64,000 nucleotides of DNA from Loki-b32 sp964493385 (GTDB taxonomy: Archaea; Asgardarchaeota; Lokiarchaeia; Sigyniarchaeales; SOKP01), in contig CAZBNW010000002.1 in assembly GCA_964493385.1 (NCBI GenBank), positions 1 through 64,000 of the forward strand, read 5' to 3'. The notes beneath the pieces are model-generated. The model made no database searches and was not told where the DNA came from. It saw only the letters and a list, made by a program, of their open reading frames with translations. Each line of letters opens with the position of its first letter. Position 1 is the first letter of the stretch. This document shows, in pieces, positions 1 to 8,445 of this stretch. The position numbers were made by a program, and so were the translations under genes.

Positions 1-50
<50 letters not shown>

Positions 51-177
51 AATTTTTTTGAAGCTATTCACAAGAACTTAAACTAATATTTGGAAATTAA
101 ATATCAACATTCTTAGGAGTTCCTAATAATACTTTCTTCAGTTATATTTATAACAAATACAACTACATTTTTTATAC

Positions 178-285
178 CGCATCTATGATTTAACTCTTCA
201 TTTAACGGATGTTTACCGTAATCCAAGCTCACACCGGTAAAGATGCGATTTGCAATATATAATATAGGAACGATATATTTTAAAT
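178..285 (-). promoter_or_regulatory. probable 16S promoter and structured pre-rRNA leader
   Basis: On the minus strand an AT-rich TATA-like stretch (TTTAAAATATAT, plus 273-284) lies upstream of a structured segment, with a start expected near 252. The segment can fold: CGCATC at 178-183 pairs with GATGCG at 242-247, and TTTACCG at 212-218 pairs with CGGTAAA at 235-241. The second and third of these blocks leave a 28-base bulge on one side. It is visibly richer in G+C than its surroundings. Position upstream of 16S suggests the precursor leader. The rest of 50-395 shows no gene. Promoter choice is inference. Confidence 0.4.
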
Positions 286-395
286 TTTTGTGTTTTTCTG
301 CGTAAAATAAAGTAATTCTTAATAAATTTTCGTAGTTTAAAAATCTCTTTTAAAATAAAAGGATATCATTTCAAAAATAGAATTTAAGGTTTACC

Positions 396-1397
396 ATGCA
401 TCTAAAAGATAAAATTGGAATCCATTTAGACCAAATAAAACAACTTAAAGGAGTAGAAAATGCTGTTTTAACTCAGCGAGACGGTAATCCAATACAATCA
501 ACTGGAGTCTGGTTTTCGAAAGATGAAATTTTTAATGTAAGTTCAGCAACTAGTGCAATCTTTAATGTTGGAATACATTTACATCCAAAGGATTTAAAAT
601 ATATCCTGATTGAAGGAAAAAAAGCAAAGATTCTAATTGCTCCCTTGAATAGTCCATTACACACCTCACTAAATAAAATCTTAGAAATGCAGGGCATTTT
701 AGATTGTAACCATGAATTTTTTATTGCAATTACAGCCCAACCAAATATAAATTTAGGAGGGATCTTTTTACAAACTAGTGAATGTCTAAAGAAAATAAAA
801 ACAACACTTATAACTTCTGGAGAATCTTTTAAACCCCCTTTAATTCAGTTTAATAATCAGAAAATTCAAAGTATAATAGAAGGATTCAATGTAAAAGAAA
901 CCGAAGATTTTAACTTAAGATTATCGTCTTTTTCATTAAGCTTTTCAGAGGCAATATCGTTAGAACTAAGAAAAGTTTTAAATAACATTTCATTGACAAT
1001 TCCAGATTTAAAATACGCTTTTATAACGATTGAGGGAGGATTTATTGCTTCTAAAGTCTTGAAGAGAATCGATATGGATACTGAATATTTAGATAAAATT
1101 TCAGCAATGAGTTATTCTCTTTTTCAAACAGCAAATAGATGTGCGTGGTTATTAAAGAAAATGCAAGCTGAGCGAATTCTACTCGACTGTCAAAATTCCT
1201 TTCAATTTATTGATGGGTTAGGGAAAGCAATTTTTAGTACTGAAATTGGAAAATTAAGACAGAAATTAGGTTTGATACGATTAATACTTCCACAATTTTC
1301 AAAGAAAATTGATTACCTTATTAAAAAAGCATCAGAAATTCAAGATCATAGAACATTTGATATTAAAAGGATGCTAGGAGAATTAATAATAAAATAA
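396..1397 (+). CDS. tandem Roadblock/LC7 domain protein
   Basis: This 333-residue protein looks like two Roadblock/LC7 units in tandem. The first covers roughly residues 5-137 (GVENAVLTQRDGNPIQSTGVW, then a strand-helix pattern ending in LQTSECLKKIKTTL). The second covers roughly 190-305 (YAFITIEGGFIASK and later IGKLRQKLGLIRLILP). Roadblock proteins such as MglB regulate or scaffold small GTPases and are strongly expanded in Asgard archaea. It heads a tight same-strand cluster: the unknown gene at 1410 starts 12 bases later and an MglA-like GTPase follows. A role as regulator or platform for that GTPase is inferred from family and context. No signal peptide or membrane segment is visible. 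Confidence 0.75.
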   Translation: MHLKDKIGIHLDQIKQLKGVENAVLTQRDGNPIQSTGVWFSKDEIFNVSSATSAIFNVGIHLHPKDLKYILIEGKKAKILIAPLNSPLHTSLNKILEMQGILDCNHEFFIAITAQPNINLGGIFLQTSECLKKIKTTLITSGESFKPPLIQFNNQKIQSIIEGFNVKETEDFNLRLSSFSLSFSEAISLELRKVLNNISLTIPDLKYAFITIEGGFIASKVLKRIDMDTEYLDKISAMSYSLFQTANRCAWLLKKMQAERILLDCQNSFQFIDGLGKAIFSTEIGKLRQKLGLIRLILPQFSKKIDYLIKKASEIQDHRTFDIKRMLGELIIK

Positions 1398-1409
1398 TAA
1401 GGTGAACTC

Positions 1410-2306
1410 ATGAATTTTTTTAAATTTTTAGATAAACTAAAAAGAAATTATAATTCTTTAATACTTTATTGTCTATTAGATAGAATTCCAATTATTGTGT
1501 TGGGAGAAGACTCAGATGAAATAGATAACTTTTTGATTGAACTTTCTGAACTTGTTCATTTTAGAAAAGAATATATTTTTTATACAGATTTTATTTCAAA
1601 AAATGAATATGAAAATCTTATTTCAAATGAAAATATTGATTATAATTATCAGCGTGCACATATCAGATGCCCTTGCAATGTTTCGCGCAAAGCTATAAGT
1701 CAATTTGAGGTCATTCATTCATGGCTTATCGGCCTGATAATTCCCAAGAAAAAGGAGCAATTACTTTACCTTAAAAATTTAATTAAAAAAAAAGCAAAAG
1801 ATTTATTATATATTATAATTTCGCCAGATACAGTTTTTATTGAGTTAGAAGGTTTTAACCTAAAATCAATAGATTTAACACTTGAACAAAATATTTTTAA
1901 GAAAATATCTCAAGATACAGAAAAATCTATAGCTAAAATGAAAAGGGTATTATTAGATAAACTAACTACAAACCAACTTGATAAAGATTTAGTAAAAACA
2001 CTATTAGACTTTGAGGAAGAAAAAAATGAGTTAAAAAAAAATATATTTAAAAAGGAAATTCAAAATTTTTATTCTGGTTCAAAAAGAACTTTCTTTATTT
2101 TATCTAGATTGAATTTATTAAATAATATAGGAATTCAAACGCGGATTGGAAGTAAAACTATCTTAGAAACAATAGATTATGAGGAAGCTCCAATAGAAAG
2201 GATCATTTCATTTATAAAGAGAGAATGGGGAGAAGATTATTCAACTCTAATTGAAGATGGCAAAAAAGCTTTTATTGGTGATAAAATAGTCTCACTATGG
2301 GGTTAG
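1410..2306 (+). CDS. unknown protein in Roadblock-GTPase operon
   Basis: I do not recognise this 298-residue protein. It has a GGTGA Shine-Dalgarno sequence just before its ATG. The N-terminal half looks alpha/beta (IPIIVLGEDSDEIDNF, LLYIIISPDTVFIELEG) with two cysteines close together at about residues 88-90 (RCPCN). Residues about 170-230 are Lys/Glu-rich and helical, possibly coiled coil. The C-terminal third (TRIGSKTILETI to IVSLWG) looks like a small globular domain. There is no classical P-loop. It sits between a tandem Roadblock gene and a GTPase gene and overlaps the latter by 10 bases, so translational coupling and a shared GTPase-control function are likely but unproven. Confidence 0.6.
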   Translation: MNFFKFLDKLKRNYNSLILYCLLDRIPIIVLGEDSDEIDNFLIELSELVHFRKEYIFYTDFISKNEYENLISNENIDYNYQRAHIRCPCNVSRKAISQFEVIHSWLIGLIIPKKKEQLLYLKNLIKKKAKDLLYIIISPDTVFIELEGFNLKSIDLTLEQNIFKKISQDTEKSIAKMKRVLLDKLTTNQLDKDLVKTLLDFEEEKNELKKNIFKKEIQNFYSGSKRTFFILSRLNLLNNIGIQTRIGSKTILETIDYEEAPIERIISFIKREWGEDYSTLIEDGKKAFIGDKIVSLWG

Positions 2307-2908
2307 AACAGATCATGATTTTTAATTACGAAAATAAAATGATGCAAGTAAAAATTGTATATTATGGTCCTGCAATGTCCGGGAAAACTACATCTATAAG
2401 GGTTCTTTTTTCGTATTTTAATAAAGAACATAAAATAAAATCCATTGATAACTCAGTAGGACGTACTTTATTTTTTGATTTTGGTGTATTACAATTTAAA
2501 GGAACAGAATGGGGTATAAAATTTTTAATTTATTCGGCAACAGGTCAAGATTTTTATGCAAGCACTCGACCAGCGACATTAAATGGAGTAGATGGTATAA
2601 TATTTGTTGGCGATTCTCAAATTGAATGTTTAGAACATAATACAAGATCTTGGAATGAATTAAAAATGTTATTCGGAACTGAATTTTATAATATTCCCAT
2701 TGTAATTTCATTGAATAAATGTGATTTATTTGAAAAATCGAGGCTAAAGGAAAAAGATATTTTGCCCTATGTAGAATATAACAAGTTTAAACATATTTCT
2801 TTAAAAAAAACGATAGCTATAAAAGGAGAGGGCGTATTAGATTCATTTAGTCAATTGATTAAATTTATTTTTCCACAATTGAAGGTTAATCTTTGTATTT
2901 ACAACTAA
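2297..2908 (+). CDS. MglA/Ras-like small GTPase
   Basis: This is a small GTP-binding protein of the MglA/Ras-superfamily type. Visible motifs are the P-loop GPAMSGKT (residues 24-31), a switch II region with SATGQ (80-84) in place of DxxGQ, followed by TRPATLNGVDGIIFVGD, the base-specificity motif NKCD (140-143), and a C-terminal KGEGV loop. Small GTPases cycle between GTP and GDP states as switches. The Roadblock gene two places upstream is a plausible regulatory partner, as MglB is for MglA. An alternative ATG at 2315 lies just past the upstream stop codon and would remove six residues. There is no C-terminal lipidation motif. Confidence 0.9.
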   Translation: MGLEQIMIFNYENKMMQVKIVYYGPAMSGKTTSIRVLFSYFNKEHKIKSIDNSVGRTLFFDFGVLQFKGTEWGIKFLIYSATGQDFYASTRPATLNGVDGIIFVGDSQIECLEHNTRSWNELKMLFGTEFYNIPIVISLNKCDLFEKSRLKEKDILPYVEYNKFKHISLKKTIAIKGEGVLDSFSQLIKFIFPQLKVNLCIYN

Positions 2909-3048
2909 CTTTTGTTTTTACTCTCTTTTTCAACCTTTTGGTACATATTTTTTGATAATCTTTTTATATAACCTTGTAAATAGAATTGTTTTAGCAAATT
3001 TCTTACTTTACGTACTTCTAAGGCATCGATTCCTAAAATGCTCATCAT
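2905..3048 (-). CDS. possible 47-aa helical protein or gene remnant
   Basis: A 47-residue ORF on the minus strand begins MMSILGIDALEVRKVR and ends KKVEKES-like with basic residues. The same frame is open for about 21 more codons upstream without a usable start, up to a TGA. Composition (mixed hydrophobic and charged heptad-like spacing) is protein-like. This suggests either a genuine small protein or the C-terminal remnant of a longer decayed gene. Its stop codon overlaps the stop of the convergent GTPase gene. I see no recognisable family. Confidence 0.3.
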   Translation of the reverse strand: MMSILGIDALEVRKVRNLLKQFYLQGYIKRLSKNMYQKVEKESKNKS

Positions 3049-3402
3049 TTGGAAAATTGAAAATTGTTTCGGTAAATGTTCCTTAATATTATTGTATAAA
3101 CCCGTTTTTATTCACAATATTTCTTTTAATTTTAAACAAAAAAATGAAGAAATACTTTTATATTTTATTTTAATTTCAGAAAGTCTATTAGAGGGAGTTA
3201 AGGTTTTTATAATCCTCAAAGTAACTATAACTTATCATTCCTACTTATAGTAGATCATCCTTGTCTAGTTTTTTTCATCGAATATTTACAATCCTAATTA
3301 ACTCCTTATAATCTTATAGGTGATTATTTATTTTAATATTAATTAAGAAAAAGTGAAAATCCTTCAAAATTTTAAAGAAAAAATTAAGAAAGTCTAGAAA
3401 AC
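3049..3402. other. AT-rich intergenic region, nothing clear
   Basis: This stretch separates the small minus-strand ORF from the next GTPase gene. Short open frames exist on both strands but are low-complexity and have no ribosome binding sites. Part of it could be decayed sequence from the gene whose remnant may lie at 2905-3048. No RNA gene or repeat was seen. Confidence 0.5.
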
Positions 3403-4089
3403 TTAATAAACGCGAAAATCTTTAAAATTATCCCCAATTGGAGCCTCTCCATCACCGTATATTTGATACAAACCTGTTCTCCTTGCACATTCAGAAAAAC
3501 TACGATAGATATTTTTTCTCTGTTCGTATAGAGCACAAGTGTTATAAATTATAGGATTCCAAATATATAACTTATGATCAGGTTCATACCAGAGTTTTTC
3601 ATCTTTTAAAACTTGTTTAAAATCTTCTTCTCCAATTACTTCAGTGAGATCTTGTTTATTAAGCATTACAATAAGAGGAATTTCTTTGATTAATTTATCT
3701 CTCGTAACGTTTTTTAATTCTTTTAGAGATTCTATATTATCTTCAAAAAAGTGTGTTTGTGAGTCAACTGTAAAAATAACTCCATCGGTACCCTTGAATA
3801 TTTTTTTTCTTAATGGAGAAAACCTTCTTTGCCCCGCGACAGTGTAAACATGATAAAAAACTTTTCCTCTGCTTTGTTGCTTTGTTGATTGAAAAATGCC
3901 TCTATCAAAATATAATGTTGAGCCACTTGCCATAGAGATTTTTGTTAAATTTCCTGTAGGTTCAATATCTATTTCATTTTCTTTAGTATACCGATAGAGT
4001 GTATCTACTATTGTTGTTTTTCCTGAACCTGCCATACCCCAATATAAGATTTTTATATATACTTTATGATCTGCTGTGAATCGAACCAT
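3403..4089 (-). CDS. Ras-like small GTPase
   Basis: A 228-residue small GTPase. The P-loop is GMAGSGKT (residues 18-25), switch II contains YTVAGQRRFSPLRKK, and NKQD gives guanine specificity; TCA later may be the G5 loop. The canonical DxxG aspartate is replaced by valine (VAGQ), as in the neighbouring GTPase's ATGQ; both fit the MglA/Asgard type. An extended C-terminal tail of about 60 residues (from DEKLWYEPDHKLYIW onward) is unusual and could bind a partner. It is monocistronic here and convergent with the first operon. The partner is unknown. Confidence 0.88.
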   Translation of the reverse strand: MVRFTADHKVYIKILYWGMAGSGKTTIVDTLYRYTKENEIDIEPTGNLTKISMASGSTLYFDRGIFQSTKQQSRGKVFYHVYTVAGQRRFSPLRKKIFKGTDGVIFTVDSQTHFFEDNIESLKELKNVTRDKLIKEIPLIVMLNKQDLTEVIGEEDFKQVLKDEKLWYEPDHKLYIWNPIIYNTCALYEQRKNIYRSFSECARRTGLYQIYGDGEAPIGDNFKDFRVY

Positions 4090-4312
4090 TAATATATCTA
4101 CCTTAGGTGTGAATTTAAAGTAAAAAAATCACTCTTTTGAATATAAATCTTAAAGAATTTGTTAATGACAAAATATGCTATTAATTTTTATTAAAATATA
4201 TTAATATGTATTATTATAATTTAGTATTTATAATTCCTTTGTGATATTTTAAGTTTTTGTTTAGTCTATATATTTGAAGTTATAGATTAGTATTGGTTAA
4301 ACATATTAGGAT

Positions 4313-4552
4313 TCATTCAAATTCAACAAAAGTTTCTCCTAATCTAATTTTATAATTACACCATACTATTAATTGTTTATATTTTTCTCCAATATACCCT
4401 TCTCTAATAATTAAATTTATAATATCAGAGTACATGATATCTCGTTTCCCTCTTATGATTTCACCGAGTTTATTTATGATTTTTTCTAATATTTTATAAT
4501 TACTTAATGGAATTTTTTTAATCTTTTCTATATTATCAGAAGCTTGACTCAT
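4313..4552 (-). CDS. small conserved-looking hypothetical protein
   Basis: A 79-residue protein, predicted mostly helical (IEKIKKIPLSNYKILEKIINKL, then DIINLIIREGYIGEKYKQLI). The last part (WCNYKIRLGETFVEFE) may be a beta hairpin. No membrane segment, signal peptide or metal motif is visible. The fold could be a small winged helix, but no family is recognised. It stands alone between the GTPase and the divergent TFB-like gene. Amino-acid composition matches real proteins of this window rather than shadow frames. Confidence 0.5.
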   Translation of the reverse strand: MSQASDNIEKIKKIPLSNYKILEKIINKLGEIIRGKRDIMYSDIINLIIREGYIGEKYKQLIVWCNYKIRLGETFVEFE

Positions 4553-4783
4553 TTTAATTCAATTTCTCTAGATTTTTAATTTTAATATTAATATTTTTAA
4601 TTATTATACCTCTAAATTGGATACTTTAAACTCCTACTTTTTTACTTTTTATCTTATCTCTCCCTTTCCCCAGGGAATATTATTCCATTTTATAGATAAA
4701 ACAATTCTGTTAAGGATATTGTTATTCTACAAAATTAAAATAATGTAGTATTAAACCTTTAAACTTAAAATCTACATTTATTA

Positions 4784-5818
4784 GTGTTAAAAATAAACCA
4801 AACTGAAAATTATAAGGAAAATTATGAAAAATGTCCTGAGTGTGGAGGAAATATAATCACTAATAGCTTTGAAAAAATCTGTAAAGATTGTGGATTAGTG
4901 ATTAATAATTTTTTTAGAGAATCAGCCTTTATATTTAATGATATAAAAAATAAAAATAGTTTGAGCAAGCAATATGTAGCACTAGGCGAACGAACAGATT
5001 TCATAGGAGGTTTAGGTTCATTTATTGATTATGAAAAATCTAAATATTTAAAAGATAAAAGTGGAAAACTTTTACCGCCAAGCGAGCAAAAATTATTTAG
5101 AAGATTAAAAAAAAATTATGCTCAATTTCTAAGAATTAAAAATCATGAAACAGAATACAGAGTTTTTAATATATTAAACAAAATTTCATTATATCTCAAC
5201 CTCACTAAAAACATCCGTAACAATGCTGCATATTATTACAAAAAAATAATTAAAAATGAAAAAAAAGTAATTAATAACATCTCATTAATCGCTTTTTGTA
5301 TCTTTTTTGCAGCAAGGAAAGAATATCATAATGCTCCTATTACAATTAATGAAATTTCTAAAGCATTTCAAAATTTTGGGCATCGTGTAAATCCAAGATT
5401 GATTTTAAGAGATGGAATTAGATATAAACATCATTTAAATAATGATTCTGCTCCTCATAAAAGTGAAGATTATCTAATTAGACTAGTAGATGAGGTTATG
5501 AATCATAAACATTTACAAGAGAGATTAGTGAAAAAAGGTGTATTATGGCTTAAAAAAGAATTTCAAAATAAATTATTAGTAAAATGCCGTGAAATATTAG
5601 AAGAGTTACCTTTAGGGCAAAGAGGCGGGAGAAATCCCTTCATTTTAACTGGAGCCATCATTTACTTGGCAGACAAATTATTAGCTAAAGAGTGTGATCA
5701 AAAAACAATTTTAACACAGAACATCATATCTGAAGCCACTAACATTGCGGAATACTCTATAAGAGATCACTATGTAAATCTATTAAAGCCAATTTTTATC
5801 AATAAATTGAATTTTTAA
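4784..5818 (+). CDS. tfb: divergent transcription factor B (TFB) paralogue
   Basis: TFB recruits RNA polymerase to TBP-bound archaeal promoters. This 344-residue protein has the N-terminal zinc ribbon (C17, C20, C33, C36: CPECGG and CKDCG), a linker in the B-reader/B-linker place, and two cyclin-like repeats (about 130-215 and 225-340). The cyclin repeats are much more diverged than those of the canonical TFB encoded at 28254-29141, and the protein is about 50 residues longer. The start is GTG. A specialised or alternative TFB directing a subset of promoters is a reasonable inference. It is monocistronic. Confidence 0.85.
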   Translation: MLKINQTENYKENYEKCPECGGNIITNSFEKICKDCGLVINNFFRESAFIFNDIKNKNSLSKQYVALGERTDFIGGLGSFIDYEKSKYLKDKSGKLLPPSEQKLFRRLKKNYAQFLRIKNHETEYRVFNILNKISLYLNLTKNIRNNAAYYYKKIIKNEKKVINNISLIAFCIFFAARKEYHNAPITINEISKAFQNFGHRVNPRLILRDGIRYKHHLNNDSAPHKSEDYLIRLVDEVMNHKHLQERLVKKGVLWLKKEFQNKLLVKCREILEELPLGQRGGRNPFILTGAIIYLADKLLAKECDQKTILTQNIISEATNIAEYSIRDHYVNLLKPIFINKLNF

Positions 5819-5981
5819 GGATTTAACAGAATTTTTATCTATACTAGTGAATAATCTATTAATTTGTAATATAAAAATAGTTCAAGATAATAAAAGAGAA
5901 CTTAGACCATATTAAAATTTTTAAATTATATGAATTTATTAATATTAGCGTTCTAAAAAATTAACTAAATAAATATTTTCT

Positions 5982-6093
5982 GCTTCTGTAGTGTAGTTCG
6001 GTCAATCTAACCTTGTTTTCAATAAACTATGATTAGGATTAAGCATACGAGGCTCTCACCCTCGGGACCCGGGTTCGAATCCCGGCAGAAGCA
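5982..6093 (+). tRNA. tRNA-Glu (CTC) with a non-canonical intron
   Basis: The acceptor arms GCTTCTG (5982-5988) and CAGAAGC (6086-6092) pair perfectly, with discriminator A. The T arm is CCGGG-TTCGAAT-CCCGG. The anticodon arm is CGAGG-CTCTCAC-CCTCG, giving anticodon CTC (6055-6057), that is Glu. Between the D loop and the anticodon arm there are 37 extra bases (6008-6044). Removing them leaves a 75-base tRNA with the usual Glu-type D arm (GTGT...TCAT). The intron therefore lies between nucleotides 23 and 24, in the D stem, not at the usual 37/38 site. CCA is not encoded. Confidence 0.9.
6008..6044 (+). other. predicted tRNA-Glu intron
   Basis: A 37-base insertion that must be removed for the tRNA to fold. 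Its boundaries are inferred from the spliced structure and could move by a base or two. The flanks (AATCTAACCT and AGGATTAAGCAT) have partial complementarity that could form the bulge-helix-bulge structure cut by archaeal splicing endonuclease, but I could not derive a perfect consensus by eye. Confidence 0.7.
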
Positions 6094-6173
6094 TTAATCT
6101 GTTTATGGTTTAATCTCTCAATATTTAAGATACAGTAAATAAATTAGTATTTTTTAACAAAGTAATTAGGTCC

Positions 6174-6557
6174 TTAATTTTTTTCTCTCTGAAAAGTAAA
6201 ACTACTTAGAATATCAAAACATTTAGCTAAAATATTTGTATATTTTTCTATTAAATGAATTTGATTCTCATTTTTTAATTTTTGAGTGATCAATTCTATT
6301 TTTTCAATTAACACCTCCTGCAATAAAGTAAATTTTTCAGTATACCGGTTCTGGCTATCAAGTCCTTGTATTTTATTATTTTGGATCTCATTTGCTTTTA
6401 TTAAGTTATTTTGAAGAGAGTTATTTCTAACAATTAAAACTTTTCTATTACAAGTTGGACAGAATGTACTTCCGTCTTTTTTTCGGAATATTGGATTATT
6501 ACAAACAGAACAAGCTATGTTTAGCATTGTATTTCCAGATCTAAGAAGATCAGCCAT
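6174..6557 (-). CDS. p27 autoantigen (ZNRD2)-type zinc protein
   Basis: This 127-residue protein starts MADLLRSGNTMLNIACSVCNN, the hallmark of the Sjogren syndrome/scleroderma autoantigen 1 (p27, ZNRD2) family found in archaea and eukaryotes. Cysteines C16, C19, C33 and C36 form a zinc ribbon. The C-terminal half is helical, with possible coiled coil. The molecular role of archaeal members is not established. It lies next to the eS17 gene on the same strand, 90 bases downstream of it, so the two may be cotranscribed. Confidence 0.85.
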   Translation of the reverse strand: MADLLRSGNTMLNIACSVCNNPIFRKKDGSTFCPTCNRKVLIVRNNSLQNNLIKANEIQNNKIQGLDSQNRYTEKFTLLQEVLIEKIELITQKLKNENQIHLIEKYTNILAKCFDILSSFTFQREKN

Positions 6558-6647
6558 CTTTTTAATATGCTCGCTAATTTTTATCCCTTTATCTTTTAAA
6601 ATTATTCGAATATATATAATAAAACGATTAGATTTATTTTAAACAAT

Positions 6648-6842
6648 TTATTCTTTGTTCCTAATTTTTAATAAATTTACAATATATCCTGAAATTCTAT
6701 TTCTTAAATGCTTTGAATCTATTTCAAGATATTTATCCAATAATTTTTTATTTTTTTCAAAATCGGTGGTAAACACATTTGGATATTTATTTATTAATTC
6801 TTTTGATACATTCTTAATTAATACAGTTCTTACTTTTCCCAT
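6648..6842 (-). CDS. rps17e: ribosomal protein eS17
   Basis: A 64-residue protein beginning MGKVRTVLIKNVSKELINKYP with FTTDFEKNKKLLDKYLEI and SKHLRNRISGYIVNLLK. These are the conserved blocks of archaeal/eukaryotic ribosomal protein eS17, a small-subunit protein. Length is normal for archaeal eS17. It is followed on the same strand by the p27-type zinc protein gene. The upstream gene at 6950 is divergent. Confidence 0.95.
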   Translation of the reverse strand: MGKVRTVLIKNVSKELINKYPNVFTTDFEKNKKLLDKYLEIDSKHLRNRISGYIVNLLKIRNKE

Positions 6843-6949
6843 TTCTACTGCAAATTTTCTTCTTATTTTGTTTTGTAATTAAATATTTCTTAAAATAAAT
6901 TTTTTTGGAATTATTTTGGTTTTTATAGATTAAATAAGAGAAAATTGAT

Positions 6950-8173
6950 GTGAAAAAAAAAAATATTTTAATGCTCACAATATTGATATTAATAGATCTT
7001 TTCAGTGTTATTAATTTTACTAATGCTTATTACTGTAATTTGAATTTTTTAGATCCTAATAAAAATCTATTTTTTATTGATGAGGATATCAAAATAAATG
7101 CATCCTGGGAATTGAACTATAATATTAATAATGAAATTGCGTATATTCAAATTCAGATATTTGATAATTTTGATAATATTATTTGGAATTCCTCAGAATT
7201 TAATCAAATTGGGTTTTTTGAAAAAAATTGGACCGTAGGTATCGAACAATTAGATATTGATTTTACTAATTATTCCAACATCATCTATATAAAGTTCTTT
7301 AGCTTTTATTTTCAAATTGATACTACAAATACAGTTTCTACTTTTCTAAAAACAGTAAAAATTAAAATTATTAAAAGAATTTTATTATGCTCGTTAGAGG
7401 GATATATAGACCATATAGAATTTGGTGAAGGTTTAGATCTTAAAGTAAAATTCTATGATGAGTCGTCAGAGAATAATTCAAATATATTTAATCAAACGAT
7501 AAACTTTATGATATCTTTTAATAATTCAATAATACACCAGTGTAATTACATAACAAATGAATCAGGAGCCATAAGATTATTCGTCTCATCTTCCACAGAT
7601 TTAAAAGTGGGGAAAAATTTTTTAATTTTTTCAGTATTAAATAACAGTGTATTTAATAATTCTAATTTCGTTTATGAATTAATCGTTGAGAAAAACCCTA
7701 TATTCGTTAATATTATAAGCTTTACTGAGCATTTGAAAGAAAGCGAAGATTTGGTAATTAAACTGATTTATTACTATTATTTTAATAACTCCGAAAAACT
7801 AATAGCTAATTATAACTTCATGATAAAGATTTTTGATAACAAAACATTAACTTTTGCCAATGAATACAAAACTGACAATTTTGGGAATTTAGAGATTAAT
7901 TTATGTCAAGAGGTTTTTAATTTTGACAAGAAAAGTGAAGAATTAATTATTAAGATAATTTTTAATGGAACCTATTATTTATCTAATAATACGCTAGTTT
8001 TAAACCTTAAGTTAAATCAAGCGACAACTTCTGAAATGAAAAACTCTTTTCAAATAAAGTTTTTTTCGTTTATCTCTATTTTAATTATAGTATTAATTGT
8101 CTTATCATTCGTAATAAATAGTAATAAACACAAAAATAAAAAGCTGCTTGCTGAATTGGTTATGCGTTATTGA
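6950..8173 (+). CDS. secreted/membrane-anchored Asn-rich surface protein
   Basis: A 407-residue protein with an N-terminal signal sequence (KKKNILMLTILILIDLFSVI, likely cleavage near residue 25). A long Asn-rich ectodomain of beta-strand character follows, with many N-x-S/T sequons, probably two or three Ig-like beta-sandwich repeats. A C-terminal membrane helix (FFSFISILIIVLIVLSFVIN) and a short basic cytoplasmic tail complete it. This topology is typical of archaeal cell-surface proteins. Specific function is unknown. The start is GTG at 6950, preceded by an AT-rich region. It is monocistronic. Confidence 0.7.
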   Translation: MKKKNILMLTILILIDLFSVINFTNAYYCNLNFLDPNKNLFFIDEDIKINASWELNYNINNEIAYIQIQIFDNFDNIIWNSSEFNQIGFFEKNWTVGIEQLDIDFTNYSNIIYIKFFSFYFQIDTTNTVSTFLKTVKIKIIKRILLCSLEGYIDHIEFGEGLDLKVKFYDESSENNSNIFNQTINFMISFNNSIIHQCNYITNESGAIRLFVSSSTDLKVGKNFLIFSVLNNSVFNNSNFVYELIVEKNPIFVNIISFTEHLKESEDLVIKLIYYYYFNNSEKLIANYNFMIKIFDNKTLTFANEYKTDNFGNLEINLCQEVFNFDKKSEELIIKIIFNGTYYLSNNTLVLNLKLNQATTSEMKNSFQIKFFSFISILIIVLIVLSFVINSNKHKNKKLLAELVMRY

Positions 8174-8445
8174 ATTTAAGATGAGAGATTTCTAGTAGAT
8201 TCATTAAAACAAACAAGAAATACGATTAATTCTTAAAATTTTTAAGACCGACAGAAATCTTAAAATCTTCTTATTTTGAGGAGTATGGAAATCAGGTTTC
8301 AAAAGATTATACTATGTTGTTTTATAAAAAATAGATTCTGCTTTCGGATAGATATTTAAAATTTTATGATAAAAAATTAATACTCTGTACTTTATTATAA
8401 GCGATTGTTTTCTTAAATCACCATAAAATCCCAAAAATTAATTAT

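Noticed and set aside
3038..3250. 70-codon plus-strand ORF
   Set aside because: Hydrophobic low-complexity frame opposite the more protein-like minus-strand frame at 2905-3048; no start signals.
8174..8445. Replication origin upstream of cdc6
   Set aside because: No origin-recognition-box-like inverted repeats or repeated motifs were found by eye; adjacency to cdc6 alone is not sufficient.
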